Numbered from the stretch's first letter, positions 46,906-60,803 are shown. The stretch: DNA of 64,000 bases from Caprimulgus europaeus (GCA_907165065.1 OU015538.1:16197165-16261164), one strand, 5' to 3'. Notes: generated from the sequence alone by a model not told the origin. Numbers and translations: made by a program.

Positions 46906-49900
46906 AAATAAAACTTTACTAAGTTACAAGGTTTTATGTTGTTTCCAATTTATTGATGTTAATAAAAATGAGATTTCATTGCAAGTTTGAGAAAGTGGCA
47001 ATAAAATGTCAGATAAAATATGATACTGATAGACAGAAAAACAATGCATAATGAGAAAAAATTCTCAATTTGCATCTACAGTGTTGGGCTCTGACCAAGC
47101 TGTTACCACTTAGAAATATGTTTCTAGAATTACGATAGACAATTCTACGAAAACATCAGCTCAATGGCAAACACAGAGCAATTGAATGTTAACTACTGTT
47201 GGGAAATAAATAGAGAACAAAACTGAAAACATTGTTTCAGCCCAGAAATCTATTATATGCTTTTGAATCCTTTGTGTATTACAGGTCATTCATATAGTAA
47301 TAGTAAAATAGAAAAACAGTAAAAGTAGTAGTATTGAAAAGTAAAAACGTGTGGAATGATTTCCATACAGCTAACCTGATTAGGGATTTTTTGGTGAGCA
47401 AAAAGACCACTAGGTTTTTATCAAGGCCTGTAAAGCTAATGAGTGGCATGGAGGCAGTGAATAGGGAGTTGTGATCTTTTAGAATACAAGAACTAGAGGA
47501 CATCAAACAAAACTAGCAACTGAAAAGTTCAAAACAAGCAAAAAGAGGACATAGCTCTTAATATAATACATAGTTTAACAATGAAACAAACTCATTGCTC
47601 TCAATTCAGTGAATGCTGAGATAATGAGAGTATACTACTGATTAGAAGAGCATGCAAACTAAAATCTACCAGCACTGTGAAATAGAGATATTCCTTTGAT
47701 AACGATTGCTAGAAGATGGTCGAGTACCACAGTATACTGTGCTAGTAGCAAATACATTTCACCACATACTTGCTATCGGCCGCTGCTTTAGAGTTAAACA
47801 GCTAGATTATTAGTTAAACAGCTTTGTTCTCAGCTAGATACTTGGTTAGATAGCCCTTGTTCTTTTATTCAGTTGTTTCTATTCTTACAGAAGATGGAGA
47901 GAGAATTTGCATCCTTTCATTGTGGATTTTTTTTTCAATAGAATATGATGTAACAAAATCCACGTAATGAAATATTAATATTATATAGGTTGCTTTTTTA
48001 TATTTCCTTGTTATGTGCATACGTCACCTGGGAAGTATTTTAAACTGTTAAACACTTAAAATGCAAAAAGGAAAAAAAAATCTATTCAGTAAACAAGTAC
48101 AACAGCACTGGAAACTTTATGACAGTATTTTCTGGCGGCACAGCTGATATTTCTTTCTTATCCTGGTTAAAAACTAGAGAGGAGCAAATATTAATTAAAA
48201 TAATATAAGCTTTTAAAAAAACTCTACTTAATGTTGGGTTTACCTTTTCTTCTGAATTAGAGCAACAGCAGAGTTCCACAAGTGATGTTGCTGATCATGG
48301 CAGTTAACACACAATTCTGCTGTTACTCTCTTGTTTGTTTGTATTCTAACCTACAGAGCATCCAACATCTTATTTAACTCATACTTATTAAATATATTTA
48401 TTTTCTCTGTATATAAGTCAGACTTGTATTCAAATGTTGATTTGGTTGTTGGAAATCAAGTTAAACTTCAGCTTTCACCTGAGTTATGAACTGGGAAAAA
48501 ATATTATGTGATTCTACAAATACTGATTTAACAACTTTTAATCCCTCCAGAGGAAGGATTCACCAGTTCTGTTAAGTGTGTATAAGCTGCTGCGTTCTGC
48601 TTTTGCAGTTCCATTTATAATCTGTTTGCAGGCTGAAAAGATGAAAAGGAATAAGAAAGTATTTCTGAAACCACATTTTGAAAATATAATTCAGACTGAT
48701 ATTCAAACAGTTGTTAGAATACAGTAGTCTGAGAAAGTTACCATCTTGTCAGGTAGATTAAGTGTTTGCTTCTATACTCTTCTCTACATTTTATGTGTCA
48801 AGAGTTCCACAGAAATTATCAGAAGATTACAAATTATCCAGTTAGAAAAATTAAAAGGTTATTACCAGGTCGAATTAGTGCTTTGGTGACCCATTGCAGA
48901 GAATTAAGGCCTCCAGTCAGCCTTAGGGACCTGGGAATCTCAACCCCTCACCCATGAATGCAGAACAAGGATAAATTGCTTTTAATAAAAACTAAGAGCC
49001 TAGAAGAAACTTGAGGATCACCACATGCAAGGCAGTAGGGCCAGAATACTAAGATTCTGAAGTCATAGGTCCACTATCCTGTCTAAGGCAGATGAGCCTT
49101 CATCTGAATAACAATAGAGCTGGCATGGCTTTTGAGGATTCTCTCTCCTTAGAGGTGTGTTTGTGGTTTTTTGGGGTTTTTTTTATAAGCACCATCATAT
49201 GGATGATGAGCATACTCCTGATCTACAGCAAACCTGAAGTTAGGTCTAAAATGAATCTATGGCATGAAATTTTAGAGGTGATTTTTTTCGTAGCATACAA
49301 CTATTTGTGATACTTGTCAGTTTGGGGAGAAGAGATTTCTGCAGTAAATGATAAGCATCAGACAAGATCAGCACTTTTGCCGAGGGGCAATTTGCAGTAA
49401 GCTTTTCTGTGCTTTAACTGACTTCCAAGAAACGAAGATGATTGTATCAGACTTAAAATGCAGATGAGCCTTTCAGAGGGATAGCTGTAGAAATTATAGC
49501 AGCCTCTCTGTTGATTTCCATCATGAACTGAACACTGTCTGACTCTTATACAGACTTCTTCAGCCCTGGTACAACTCAAGAAAAAGAAATAAAAAAATCC
49601 TTCAATTTTTTCAATTCCTTTAATATTCAATGATAGCCCTGTAGACATCCTATGCAGTTCTTGAGAAGGATGTGCTGAAGCAATGACTGAATTCTAATAC
49701 AGTCAGCATATGAGACAAGCTTTTACAACACATCTTACCAGCCAGAATATTTAAACAATTCATGGCAAAGTAATGCAATTTGTGCTACTATATTCAGTCT
49801 TACGGTATGTCGATCTCTGAAAGCAGCTACCAGTGATACCTGCAATGCCCTGGAGCAAATGTGCCCGAATGTGGAGTTTCCAAGCTTCCATAAGAAGAAA

Positions 49901-52279
49901 CTGTTATATTTAATCTAATTAAAATATGTTCTAATAAACAGTAAATTGGAGAAACTGACATAAAAAGATGGTCCAGTGTAAAACCAAAACCCACTGCCTT
50001 CAGGTAAAATTCAATATCAAGCAGTACCCAACAGGCAAGGGGCTGACAATCTTAAATTACCTGGAACAGCCTTTTTCTTAAAGTACCTCACTTCCCTTGG
50101 ATACTCAGACAAATATATATCTGACAGGGAAGAAGGCACCTGTTCCAAATCCCCCTACTTCAAAACCCTGTGGTTTTGCATTCTCCAGAAAAGACAACCT
50201 TCATTTCTCCGTAGCTTTTTTTTTGGGGGGGTGTAGATTCCCAAAGAAAAGCTGAATGCATCCTTCCTTCCTCACATCTAAAGAAAGATAGATTTGATGG
50301 AGAGGTTCAACTGTTCAATTTATAGTGTCTATGCATGCTACTCAGCAGATGTACTAATGTCTGGCTTGTTAAAGTAATTGCTAAAAACAGTCAAAGTTTT
50401 ATATAACCAAAACCTAGGTTAAAAAAGCCTATTAAAAAACCCCAAAAACCACGCATAAATCTGGATAGACTGTCTCTGAATATTTACCTCTCCTTTCTTT
50501 CAGTCTCTGAAGCTGCACTTGAAATGTAGCAAACAGTCATCTTGTATTCCTGCTGCAGAGGTCAGGCAGATTCTCCGTGAAATTCAACATAAAGCAAAAC
50601 CAATTAGTAAGAATGGCATATTATTTTTGTAATCACTAACACAGACTACAACTAACTGTCAGGTATGAAAAAGGACAGGAATTTGTAGAGATAAATATAT
50701 AAAGTGGCTAAACAGGAGATAATGTAGTTGTATAAGAATTGAATTTGGTATCTAGACTTTCTGGAATCACAGGCCCCAAAGCAGATATAATCCATTCAGC
50801 TTTTTATCTGACTGAATTTAATAGAATAAGTTTAGTGTCACGCAGTTCACTATGATGCAAAATAATACCAGGGAGCTTCTAAAAAACCCCACAGATATGC
50901 CCCATGTATATCACAAGATCCTATTTGTTGTCATACCCGTCAGTTATTGAAAACTTTACCATAATTTTGTCTGCATTTGAAGGAATACTGCATGTTGACA
51001 GTGCTGTGATGCTAATTTTTTCCTTGATTTCTAGTGTTTAGCATGAACAAGTTGCTGCCATCCTTACCACGCCGTGTCATTCTTATACAGCCAATAAGAA
51101 ATTCCATATGTCTTTCCTTTACATACTCTTAAATAAAGATTTTACAGGTATCTACAGTTTTTAAAAACATGCTAATATTTTCTGTCTGTTAGATAACATT
51201 ACATAAAGAAAAAGTAACTGATATTTAACCAGAAAAGAAGTGAAATTTTTAAGTTGGACGTAATATTGTGACAAAGATGTATTTTCCCCTATTATGCAGC
51301 CCTCTTGGAGAACATACACGAACTATTAGTCAACAGAAATTATATATATTTTCATAATATGATGAAGTGAAGATTTTTGTCAGGTAAACAGGTCATCACT
51401 GCATCTATTCTGCCTAAAGCATTTTGCAGGGAAAAGTCTAAGTAAAAGATTTGTAAATGTGTCATAATTACAGGAGGAAGAGGTAAACAGAGCAGAGCTC
51501 AAGGAGACCTTGCATGTCTGTTAAATGACTGCTGTTTATTTCCTTGTCTGTGGTACTGGATAAGTAGCATCTGCTGAATGTGAAATTGAGACTTTTGAGC
51601 ATAGTAATTAAAATTCTGAATGAAATGTGCACACACAAAGCAGTACTTTATGTGGTGCTGCCTGCAGGCATGTAGACATGAGCATGAAGGAAAAAGGTGA
51701 GTTGATTTGGAATTCCCTGTCACTATGAAAAAAACCTAGTTTGTTCCTGCAGAGCTGTTGCCCGCTGGGGATTTTGCTAACTTCAAAACTTTGTAGGCAA
51801 CCAAGGAGTTACAGTCATGAACTAAGATCCAGATGAGCCATTGCACTTCTGCACTGAGAAGCAGCACTCTCACTTAAGTAGTCTTACCACACCCATAAAA
51901 CAAAAGACATAACAAATTTTTTATTTGAGGGAAAGAATAGGCATAAATCATTCTGGTTTAAGTTAATCAACTTTGGGTGTTTTTGCTGCTGCTATTGAAA
52001 AAGAAAGCATAACTGTTATATAGTTGTTGAAATACTGCTGATAATCTGGGAATTTGCCTTAGTAAATAAAATTTGAGAAGTACACCTGCCATTAGATTTA
52101 TTTATTTGGGGGTTTTGTTTTTGTTTTTTATATGGCAGCAGTGTAATATTTGTTGTCAGTTCAGCAGCTTCCCTCAGGAGAAGCCCACAGTCAGCAAAGC
52201 AATGAAGCATTTGTGTGCAGCTCTAAGTCAGACCCACATATTCTATTATTGTTTGGTATTAGACATTTCTATGCATTGC
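46906..52279. other. AT-rich unique sequence
   Basis: No gene was recognised. Notable items are a short imperfect duplication of AGTTAAACAGCT (47794-47822), G/T junction blocks (about 49161-49184, 50218-50233, 52106-52131) and an exon-like 57-bp segment (50504-50560) discussed under findings. Confidence 0.5.
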
Positions 52280-52309
52280 CAATGCCAGTGCTTCTGCCCA
52301 CTGGCATTG
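52280..52309. repeat. Perfect 11-bp inverted repeat, 8-nt loop
   Basis: CAATGCCAGTG at 52280-52290 pairs exactly with CACTGGCATTG at 52299-52309; the loop is CTTCTGCC. It lies in a locally GC-richer patch (52140-52460). Confidence 0.85.
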
Positions 52310-53123
52310 TGAATCAGCTGTTAGAAGTCCCTATGTTTCCCTAGTGACCGAGGTAACGTTGGCACCTCAGTAGGTCTCTAAATCACTGTGTTGACATCAA
52401 GGGCACTGTGCTTCCCTCAGCTGGAGATGCCACAACAGTCTCTCCAGTACTGGGCTTTGTCATTGTTTATGACATAAGAGTTCTTAAGCATTGTGAAAAT
52501 CTGCAAAGTCCTCAGAATTCACAAGAGAAATTGAATGTAGGGTCCAACTCTTCCTGTGTCTAAATGGAAAGGAGAAAACAGAACTTTGATATAAGAACAA
52601 CACCAAGCATTACTACGGTCACTGTGGACTTTGTTACACTCTGTAAGTAACGTGGTTTCAATAAGAAAATGTCCCTGTCTAGATAGGATAAATATGCTGA
52701 CTCCCATGCAGAAACCATCTAGCACAGTGAAGTCAAGAATGTGTGCTCCATGAATGTCAATACTGAAAACACCCGTACACACCAAGAATAGAGTAGTAGA
52801 GTGCTGCTCTGTGTAGTCAGATCTCAGTACAGACCTTCATGCAACAACGAGATCACAGAACTAAGTAATTACCTGGTTTTGTTATCATTTTACATGCTGT
52901 GGTTTGGGGTTTTTTTTCCCACTTCTATATCTCCTATGCCTTTACGTAATGGATCATTACTTAAAAACACCTTATCTTCTTAATACTTAATACTAAAGAA
53001 TAGTATAAAAGTATATCATTGCCTCTAGTTTTTGATTCTCTCTTAATTCGTTTGAATTGCCCCTGTGCTTTCCTGCTTTTCAGAATTTATGGACTTGGCC
53101 GCACTGACTAGCTTTAAAGAATT
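52310..53123. other. Unique sequence
   Basis: The first 150 bases are relatively GC-rich. A G/T junction block lies at about 52900-52920. No gene was recognised. Confidence 0.5.
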
Positions 53124-53155
53124 TAGTACTTTATACATTAATGTATAAAGTACTA
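53124..53155. repeat. 32-bp perfect palindrome
   Basis: The 16-base half-site TAGTACTTTATACATT (53124-53139) is followed directly by its exact reverse complement (53140-53155), with no spacer. Base 53123 does not pair with 53156. A perfect spacer-less palindrome of this length is unlikely by chance even in AT-rich DNA. It can extrude a cruciform. It might mark a small inverted duplication or a vestigial DNA transposon end, but no transposon sequence is evident. Confidence 0.95.
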
Positions 53156-54813
53156 CTTAAGAGAGACATGAAAGAGAATGATCTGCCAAAAATCAATATA
53201 TATTCCATATATTAGTATCTAGAAACCTATTGAAAGTGGTATTGAATGGAAAAGTTACTTAAAGATAAAAAAACTTCTGTAAAAGCCAAGTACTAAATAA
53301 GCAAAGAGAAACTTAAACCTATGTTAAGGCTCACAGAAAAAAAAGACAATAGGAGAGAAGCTTGGACTGTACTTCATCCAATTATACGTTGGATTAAAAA
53401 AAACTTTTATGACTACCTTTGAGAACAGAAAATATCAGTAATACTAAAATACAATAAAATATTCCTGAGTGACCCCAAATTTTTTCTGAAGATGCCGTCC
53501 CTGAAACTCAGATCCCCCTGTAATATCTGAGTATTTAATTAGAAATTGTACTTTTAATATGAAATAAGGCACTATATTGTCAGTTGGACCTTTTAATAGG
53601 TAAAATGGGAGCTTAAAATGATTTAGGCCTATGAATCAGGTATATGAACAAGCACAGAAATTAAACAGAATTTTTCTTAGAAGAGGGTTGAGTAGTAAGT
53701 AGTACGAAGAGTAACTCCAACTAGCCTAAAGCCACCCAGTGTACAACAGTGTCTTCCCTACTCCAGATTGTTTTTATTATGTTCCTTGCCTATAAAGGTC
53801 AGATTAACATGTATATCCTAACATTTAGATGAGCAACACAGTTTATCTTTTAACTTTTGTGCCTTAAAAACCTCCAAGATAATATTTTTAAATTAATTGC
53901 AGGTATGAGAATTTATTTCGGGAAACACAGAGAAGTCAGTATTTCCACACCAATTTGTGGGAGAAAGGTATTAAAGCATTTTCACAGCTCTAATCCATTG
54001 ATAAAATATTTAACAAGAATTAAGATGCTACTTCCATTACTCTCCAGAAATTCTGATTATTCTCTTATTCTGTACAGTTTTACTGACCCCCAAAATTTCA
54101 TAGCTTCTTAGTAGGTTCAGTGCTACTCAAGCAGCTAAGCTTTTACTTATGTCAAATGCTGCAGAAAGACAGAGGTGAAGATATTTTTCTCTCACTAAAG
54201 CAGACTTTGACATAACTTTTAAAGTAAGCTGAAACTACCATTATCTTTTCACTTCGTCTACATAACCATATAAAGAAACCAAGCTGGTCTTTAAACCAGT
54301 TCTTAGAAGGAAGGCAGACTGAGGTACTAGGAAACAGAAGGGTCCCTTTTAGCTGTAAATATGTTATAAAAGAAAAAAATCAAAGGGGAAGGTCTGATTT
54401 AGCTTTACAGCTCTGATATTTTAAAAGGATCTAGTTTTCATGTATGTGAAGCTCTTTTTTATGTTTTATTTCTGTTCATGCTGCTATAAGCTGATGGTGT
54501 CTAGATGTTCATTTTCCAATTGGCCTCTCTTTTGACTGTTTTGGAGGTAGGAAGAAGCAAGGAGGCTATACTAAACTTCTTTCAACTTCCTTGTTATACT
54601 AATGATTACTGTATCTTACTGTATCTTACTCAATGATTCAGTTTTAAATGCATCTTTCTAACAAGGACATTGATAGTACAGTTTGGTACAGCAAACAATC
54701 TAATTGAAGTTGAATGAACAAAACACAAATAAGGGTCAGAATCAGTCAATTTGCAATACATCAATCCTTTCTTGCCATTTGAGAAATGAAACAATTCCAA
54801 GCCACAGTCTTCA

Positions 54814-54862
54814 TAAAAACAAACAAACAAACAAAACCAAAAAAAAAACCCCAAAACAACAA
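54814..54862. repeat. A/C-rich low-complexity block with (AAAC)n
   Basis: (AAAC)4 near 54816-54835 is followed by an A run and CCCC, then mixed A/C. Confidence 0.8.
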
Positions 54863-56796
54863 TTCAAATCCTGAAAATCAAAGACAATTAAGAACAGAAA
54901 ACATTAGAAGAAGACTGTAATGTAATCCTCATCCACAATGAATACTAGGCAGCTTCTTTGTAAATATGTGAAATTATGTTGTGAAATCAAAATTGTATGG
55001 CTTGCAAAAAAATAAATCCATTCAGTGAGATGTTTTTGTACGTTATGGTCAATTAGGTTTTGTCAGTACCAAAAAAAACCCAACATAAAAATAGAAATTT
55101 TGAAGCTAGAGAGATTTCAGAGCAGTATGTGTTGACTTACCAACTGCTGCTGTTACACAGGCAAATTTGACTGGTATCCATATTCTCTAAATGTAGCTCC
55201 AAAAACAATAGCATGAGTTTAATTGCTTTCCTGTTTTTTTCCCTCCTCTCACACACAAAGGAGGAAGATCAAATAGTACATTTAATGAGGACTGGAGTTA
55301 TCTCTTGATACACATTTATAGCTTACAGGACTGTAAATAGTTCTGAGTAAAGTTATACAGTATTGCCTGATGGAAAATAGTGACCAAATTCCACTGGGTG
55401 GTGGAATTCCACTGGCCAGTTGACCTTTGTTCTTCAGAATATCTCTAGATTTTCTTGTCTAGAAGATACATCTAAAGTACTATAATTGGAAGGACTACTT
55501 CTCATATCTAATGTTTTGATCTGACTTTGTGAAGCAGTTCAAAAAGCTAACATGTATCTCTTCAACTTTTGTACCATTACAACAAAACCAAACCAAACCA
55601 AAAAAACCCTTAAAATTATATCTGGTATTTGCAACTGTGTTATGTCAGGAAATCTTTTAAGACATAGACATAAGATTTAAAAAAAGTGCGATTAATGACA
55701 TGAAGGCACACTAACATTTCAGCTGACACTTTCATACATGATTTATACTTTGCCCACTAGTCAGATGCTGTATCAGTCAAACTATCTTAGCCTGAAGCTT
55801 GAAAAAGTGGAAAAGGTGTATGTCCCCTGGCTTAGAGCTTTCCCTGGGGTGACTTTGAAAGTGTTTTCTACAATCTTAACAAAAAGTAAAGGGGAAAAAA
55901 AAGTAGCTTATATAAAGACTGAATTTGAAAAAAAAAAAATCAGTTGAAACAGAAACTTTTAAATTTTTGTAAATGCTTTCTAAACTTAGTGAAAGAATTA
56001 TATTTAAAATAAAGGCACTAGAACACAGAATTTAAGTAAACATCAGTTTTACCTCTAAACATGACCACTAGTCCGTTATGGTAGGATTGCTTAAATGCCA
56101 TCTCTCTGATCTTGTTTGATTATTTTTCAGGCTGTAAGGTACTGATTTGAAAAGGAAATAAAAACTAGCTGTATTTAGTAGGGAAATACGGTGATTGAAG
56201 TCTGGCACCAGCAAACCTTAGCATGACCTGTTGAAATTATGAAAAAGAAAAAGGACTTGAGAGAAACAACAAAAAAAGGGTGTAGAGAGAAAGATGGCAA
56301 AAGTCACATTAGCACAAAACTTTCTTCTGTTCCCTCTGGGAATAAATTTTTCTAAACTTACATACTGCAAAACAGAAATCATGCCAAGTAAGGTCATTTA
56401 TTTAGGTTAGAGGAGACAAATAGAGTTCATCCTAACAAGGATGCACATGTACTCCTATTTGCTGAATATCAAAGCACCCAGAAGAGAATGTCAGGAAGGG
56501 ACAAAGATTATTGTTTCCCATAATAGTGCATATAGTGAAAAGCCATGCTAATTTCAGGTAAAAAGAAAAACTTTTGATATGGTGAGGTTTCTAACAACAC
56601 ACATCCAATCCAAAACTCAAACATAGCAAATCAAGAGAGTGGAAAATTTTCATGTCTCTTGCTGGAAGGGATACTGTGAAGAACTGTTCTGCATATCCAA
56701 TGACTATCAAATGCCCATGGAGAAGAATTGAGTGAGCCAGAAACTTTTCCCCATTTAGAGCAAAGCTAAAAAAAAGCATTATAAAAAAATATTAAG

Positions 56797-56831
56797 AAAC
56801 AAACAAACAAACAAAAAAAAAACCCCAAACC
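56797..56831. repeat. A/C-rich low-complexity block with (AAAC)n
   Basis: (AAAC)4 is followed by a run of A and then CCCC. The arrangement is almost the same as at 54814-54862, 2 kb away. Confidence 0.8.
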
Positions 56832-57560
56832 ACTCTAATGCAATGGAAAACATACCAACAGAACTGCGAAAAGCATCAAATAAAAATCAGTCCATGTTTC
56901 CACATGACCTCTAAGAGTCTGGATCTATAAAGCAAAGCATTAATATAATGCAATTTTTGGTGCAAAGATATGTTATGCTCTTTTGCTATAAAAGGCTTCT
57001 GTTACATCTACTACAGTAAAAAAAATAATGCATAAGGAAGAATTCTGCAGTGCTGTCAAAAACAGGCACTGAAGTTAGTGTTTGTGTCTTATGACAAAAC
57101 AGGGAAAAGATCCTCATTACCAGATGACTTAATTTAGATTCATTTTTTATGTGATGTAACTTTAATTAGAAAGAGTTTTCTTTAATGAGTTTAAAGATCG
57201 ACTATGCAGAAGCGAGATTGTTTTGGACTTATATCAAATGCAGTTTTAGCTGTTTCCTCATATCTTTGGGGATTCTGAAATTTTAAACTACTCTGAGATT
57301 TCTTTAGAAGTCTTTAAGTGTATTTTGGTAACATTATTAATAGAGTGTCTCTAATTACTGGGTGCTTTCAGTATAATTATGGAAATGTTCCTGGTACACA
57401 GTATTAATTTCTTCTAGTACTTATAAGTTTGTGCACTGATGTATAATATATTCTAATGCTAGCCACAAATGCAACCAGAAGTGGGTTGAAAACATGTATG
57501 TTTTTCAGAGAGAAAGATCAGTGAAGATGTTTAGCTGCATGCTTTTGCCAGCTTAAAAAA

Positions 57561-57594
57561 TATACATACATACATATATATATATATACACACA
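57561..57594. repeat. TA/CA microsatellite
   Basis: A compound run of TACA units, TA units and a short CACACA end. Confidence 0.9.
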
Positions 57595-59014
57595 GTCTAT
57601 TGCTGTGTTTATTTGTCCAGTAGTTTCCATTAAACTTTCCTAACCTTCTCAATATCTGCTGTTGGGAGATGTGGCAAAGGTTCATATGTTTAATGATAAG
57701 TAGAATCTAGCAATAGTACAATACTCTACTAGTTGCTGTAGATTTGGGAAATACAATTTTATCAAATTATCAATTTGATACAGATATAAATACCTGGGTT
57801 TAGAGTAGCCTTCCCCTCTAGCTCTTACCTAAAGCTTTATTATTTCTTATTCCCATAGGCAAACTAATATTCCTGTAATGCTTGGCACGTTCCTGAAAAA
57901 GCCACCATCAAACCACCTAAAGAAGTTGTTTACTTAGATCCTGAGTTTCAGCACTGAAAGAATTGTCAAGCCTGTGATTGTTTATTCTGTTTTAGGAGGA
58001 GAAGATTGAGTGGAAATGCACACCAGCCTTAATGAATAACTCAAATAAGACTGCTGTTGTAATCATCATGGGAGTTTTTACCCTTTCCATGCACAAAAAA
58101 AAAAAAAAGTTTTTTTCATTTCAGATTAGAAAGAAAATATAGAGGGGTAAATACATTTCTATCAAAGGAAGCCACATATTACTCTCTATTACAACCATCA
58201 GAAATTTACTCTTGACCCTAATTTCTACAGAAATTATTAAAAAAAGAAAGAAAAATAAAGAAGCATTTTATCTGTATTTATATAGATAATGTCACCAATG
58301 AAGATTTTTAAATTCACAGCAGGCAACTGGGTAGTAAACAATGATCACTGGAATATCAACCATCCACTTGGAGTTTGCAGTTCTTAATGTTCCAAACTAG
58401 TTAGGCAATTTTGCACATGCACTCATATCTGTTTTTATTTGATCAAACAAGCAAGACAGTTACTTCCAAGTCATGTACTAAATGCGAGACAATGACAATG
58501 ATTTAATGGAGTGTTTTAAGGAATAACCTGACTTCTCAGTAAGTTGTGCGACTACATTATTACTCTCAAGATTATTATTAGATCTAAGCAAATATGACAC
58601 AATAAGTTCTGCAATCAGTTCTCTCCAGCAGTATTTACACAACTTTAAGGTTGTTTTCTTAAACATTCAGCTGAGCAGAACAGTCACACACTTAGAAATG
58701 ACTGGAAACAAGCTGCATTAATAAAGTATGTAGATACTGAATAAAAATTTTGAATCAAAATCAATTGATTTGAATCATCTTCATGGTGCAAAAGTAAGTA
58801 TTTTACTTTGCAAATGTAGGCAATATGGTCTATTACAGTTACTATGGGTAATCACTCATTAAAGCACAGGAACATGGTAGCTTTACATTGCTGGCTGATA
58901 TGTCTGCTAGAAATAAATCATGTTGCAATATTAACCTAGGGGATTTTATTTAGTATAAAAGCTACAAATATTGCACAAGATACAGTTAGAGAATCATACT
59001 ATCTGATCGGGGGG
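57595..59014. other. AT-rich unique sequence
   Basis: Nothing was recognised apart from an A run (about 58096-58108). A G-rich patch (about 59009-59024) immediately precedes the CR1 tail. Confidence 0.5.
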
Positions 59015-59253
59015 AGGTGGGGGCAGATTTTTATTAGATATTAGGAAGAAATTTTTACTGTGAGGGTGGTCAGGTACTGGCACAAGTTGCCCAGTGAAGT
59101 TGTGGATGTCCCCTCTCTGGATGTGTTCAAGGCCAGGTTGGATGAGGCTTTGGGCAACTTGGTCTAGTGGAAGATGTCCCTGCCATGGAAGGAGGGTTGG
59201 AACTGGATGATCTTAAGGTCCCTTTCAACCCAGAACATTCTATGATTCTGTGA
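59015..59253 (+). mobile_element. CR1 LINE, young 5'-truncated 3' end
   Basis: This is a second well-preserved CR1 tail, with TTAGATATTAGGAAGAAATT, CTGTGAGGGTGGTCAGGTAC, AGTTGCCCAGTGAAGTTGTG, GTGTTCAAGGCCAGGTTGGA, GGTTGGAACTGGATGATC and the terminal ATTCTATG/ATTCTGTG repeat (about 59236-59253). Only the 3' untranslated end is kept. It is closely similar to the copy at 16216-16440, with scattered substitutions. The direction is the same. Confidence 0.95.
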
Positions 59254-60760
59254 TATGTCAAAGCACAGCAGTACATACTGCCCTCCGTTCTGAAAACAAT
59301 CTGATATTTTACAGAGTCACTTTTAGCCCCATCCCAAAACAATTGTGACAATCTATAAAAACAAGAATACTTCTTTATCTTTGTAAGAGTTTAATTAGTA
59401 GGAAATGTTACATTTTTTAAAGTTAATATATAATTAATAACTCCAGCAAAGGTGGACAAAGAAGAAAGAGACAGTAGTCTTTGTACATCCTTAAAAGCAG
59501 TTAGTGTGCTATTTATCTAAAATTAATGATCAAATTGTGTAGTAATAAGTGGAAGAAAAGCTCAAATGATAGTGCTGACTGTGTTTTTATTCTCTCAATG
59601 AATGGCTGTTTCACTGGCTGTCTATGCCTTCTTGCTGCGTCTGAATTATTTTTTTTAATTAAGAGCTACACTGTCATACCTAAGAAATATGTTTGCCAAG
59701 GATTCTTTTCTTGCCATTCCTAAGTATGTTGACAAAGAATGAATTATTAATATGTAAAAGATTTATAAATTTTAGATATTGTGTCCAAGTATTTAGAGAG
59801 AAAAGGCATGGAAGATGGATTATTTTCCCTTTAATGAACATTCCAAAAGTTCAAATATTCCAGATATAGAAAAGATTCTGTAGAACTACAAGATGCCTTT
59901 TGGGCTACCAACAAATGATAGAGACATTCTTAGTGAGAACAAGAAAGCAAACACTATGTTGACTTCTCAGACTTTCTGTGTCACAGCCCCTGTATATCAT
60001 TGTGGGAATTCTTCAGTAAGAATTCTCTAATTTTTGAAGTAATCTGCTAGCGGAATAAATATGCAAGCAGAGTTTCTTCAGACTGCTTTGAACAAAGACC
60101 CTGAAGGTGTTTGTTCTGAGTATGGATTGACAGAATATAACCCAGAAAACAGAAGTAAGACAGAAAAATTATGGTTAAATCTGGCATTTAAAGTAATATG
60201 TTGGTTGTCCAAGCTTGAAAAGATCTCACTTGTGATCTAAGGAGGGTATAAGCTACGGCAAGATGTAAGGTACAAATCAGGAAAAACGGCCAAGTTGTAC
60301 CTATATTTATTGCTTATAACTGAGTGAGGAATTTATGGAATTTCCCAAGCAGCAAATGATTTTGATTTTTTCATCATAAGACACCTGCAGACAGTTCTGT
60401 ATTAGGTATAGTGAAGATGTCAGCTTCGGAGTAGTATTAAGACTCTTAAAGGCTGTCAATAGGTAGTAGCTGATGACATTCAGCTACTTTCTACATTTGT
60501 TGGTAAGAGGCAAACAGGACATATTTATACAGATTTCAGAGTTTTCAGTAATAAGCTGAAAAACTGTAGCAATATTATTTGTATTTTTGTTTCTTTGTTT
60601 TAAACAGAGGCTTCATTGCCTCAGCCTGTCAACAAGGCAAGAAAAGGAATTTTTAAAGACCTACAAGGAATTAGTCTGAAATCATGCAATTAATTTGCTT
60701 CTGGTTCTTTACACATGCAAAGCTGAGGCAAGCTTATCAAAACTTAGAGATTTGCTAAGT

Positions 60761-60763
<3 letters not shown>
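59254..60763. other. AT-rich unique sequence
   Basis: No gene or repeat was recognised. Confidence 0.5.

Positions 60764-60803
<40 letters not shown>
60764..60803. repeat. (TA)n microsatellite, about 20 units
   Basis: Forty bases of uninterrupted alternating A and T. The length is likely polymorphic. Confidence 0.95.

Larger units (their letters stand above)
53156..57560. other. AT-rich unique sequence
   Basis: No gene was recognised. Sub-features are A/C-rich blocks (54814-54862, about 55580-55608 and 56797-56831) and a small GTATCTTACT duplication (54611-54630). Confidence 0.5.

Noticed and set aside
59127..59351. 74-codon minus-strand open frame
   Set aside because: Most of it is antisense CR1 tail.
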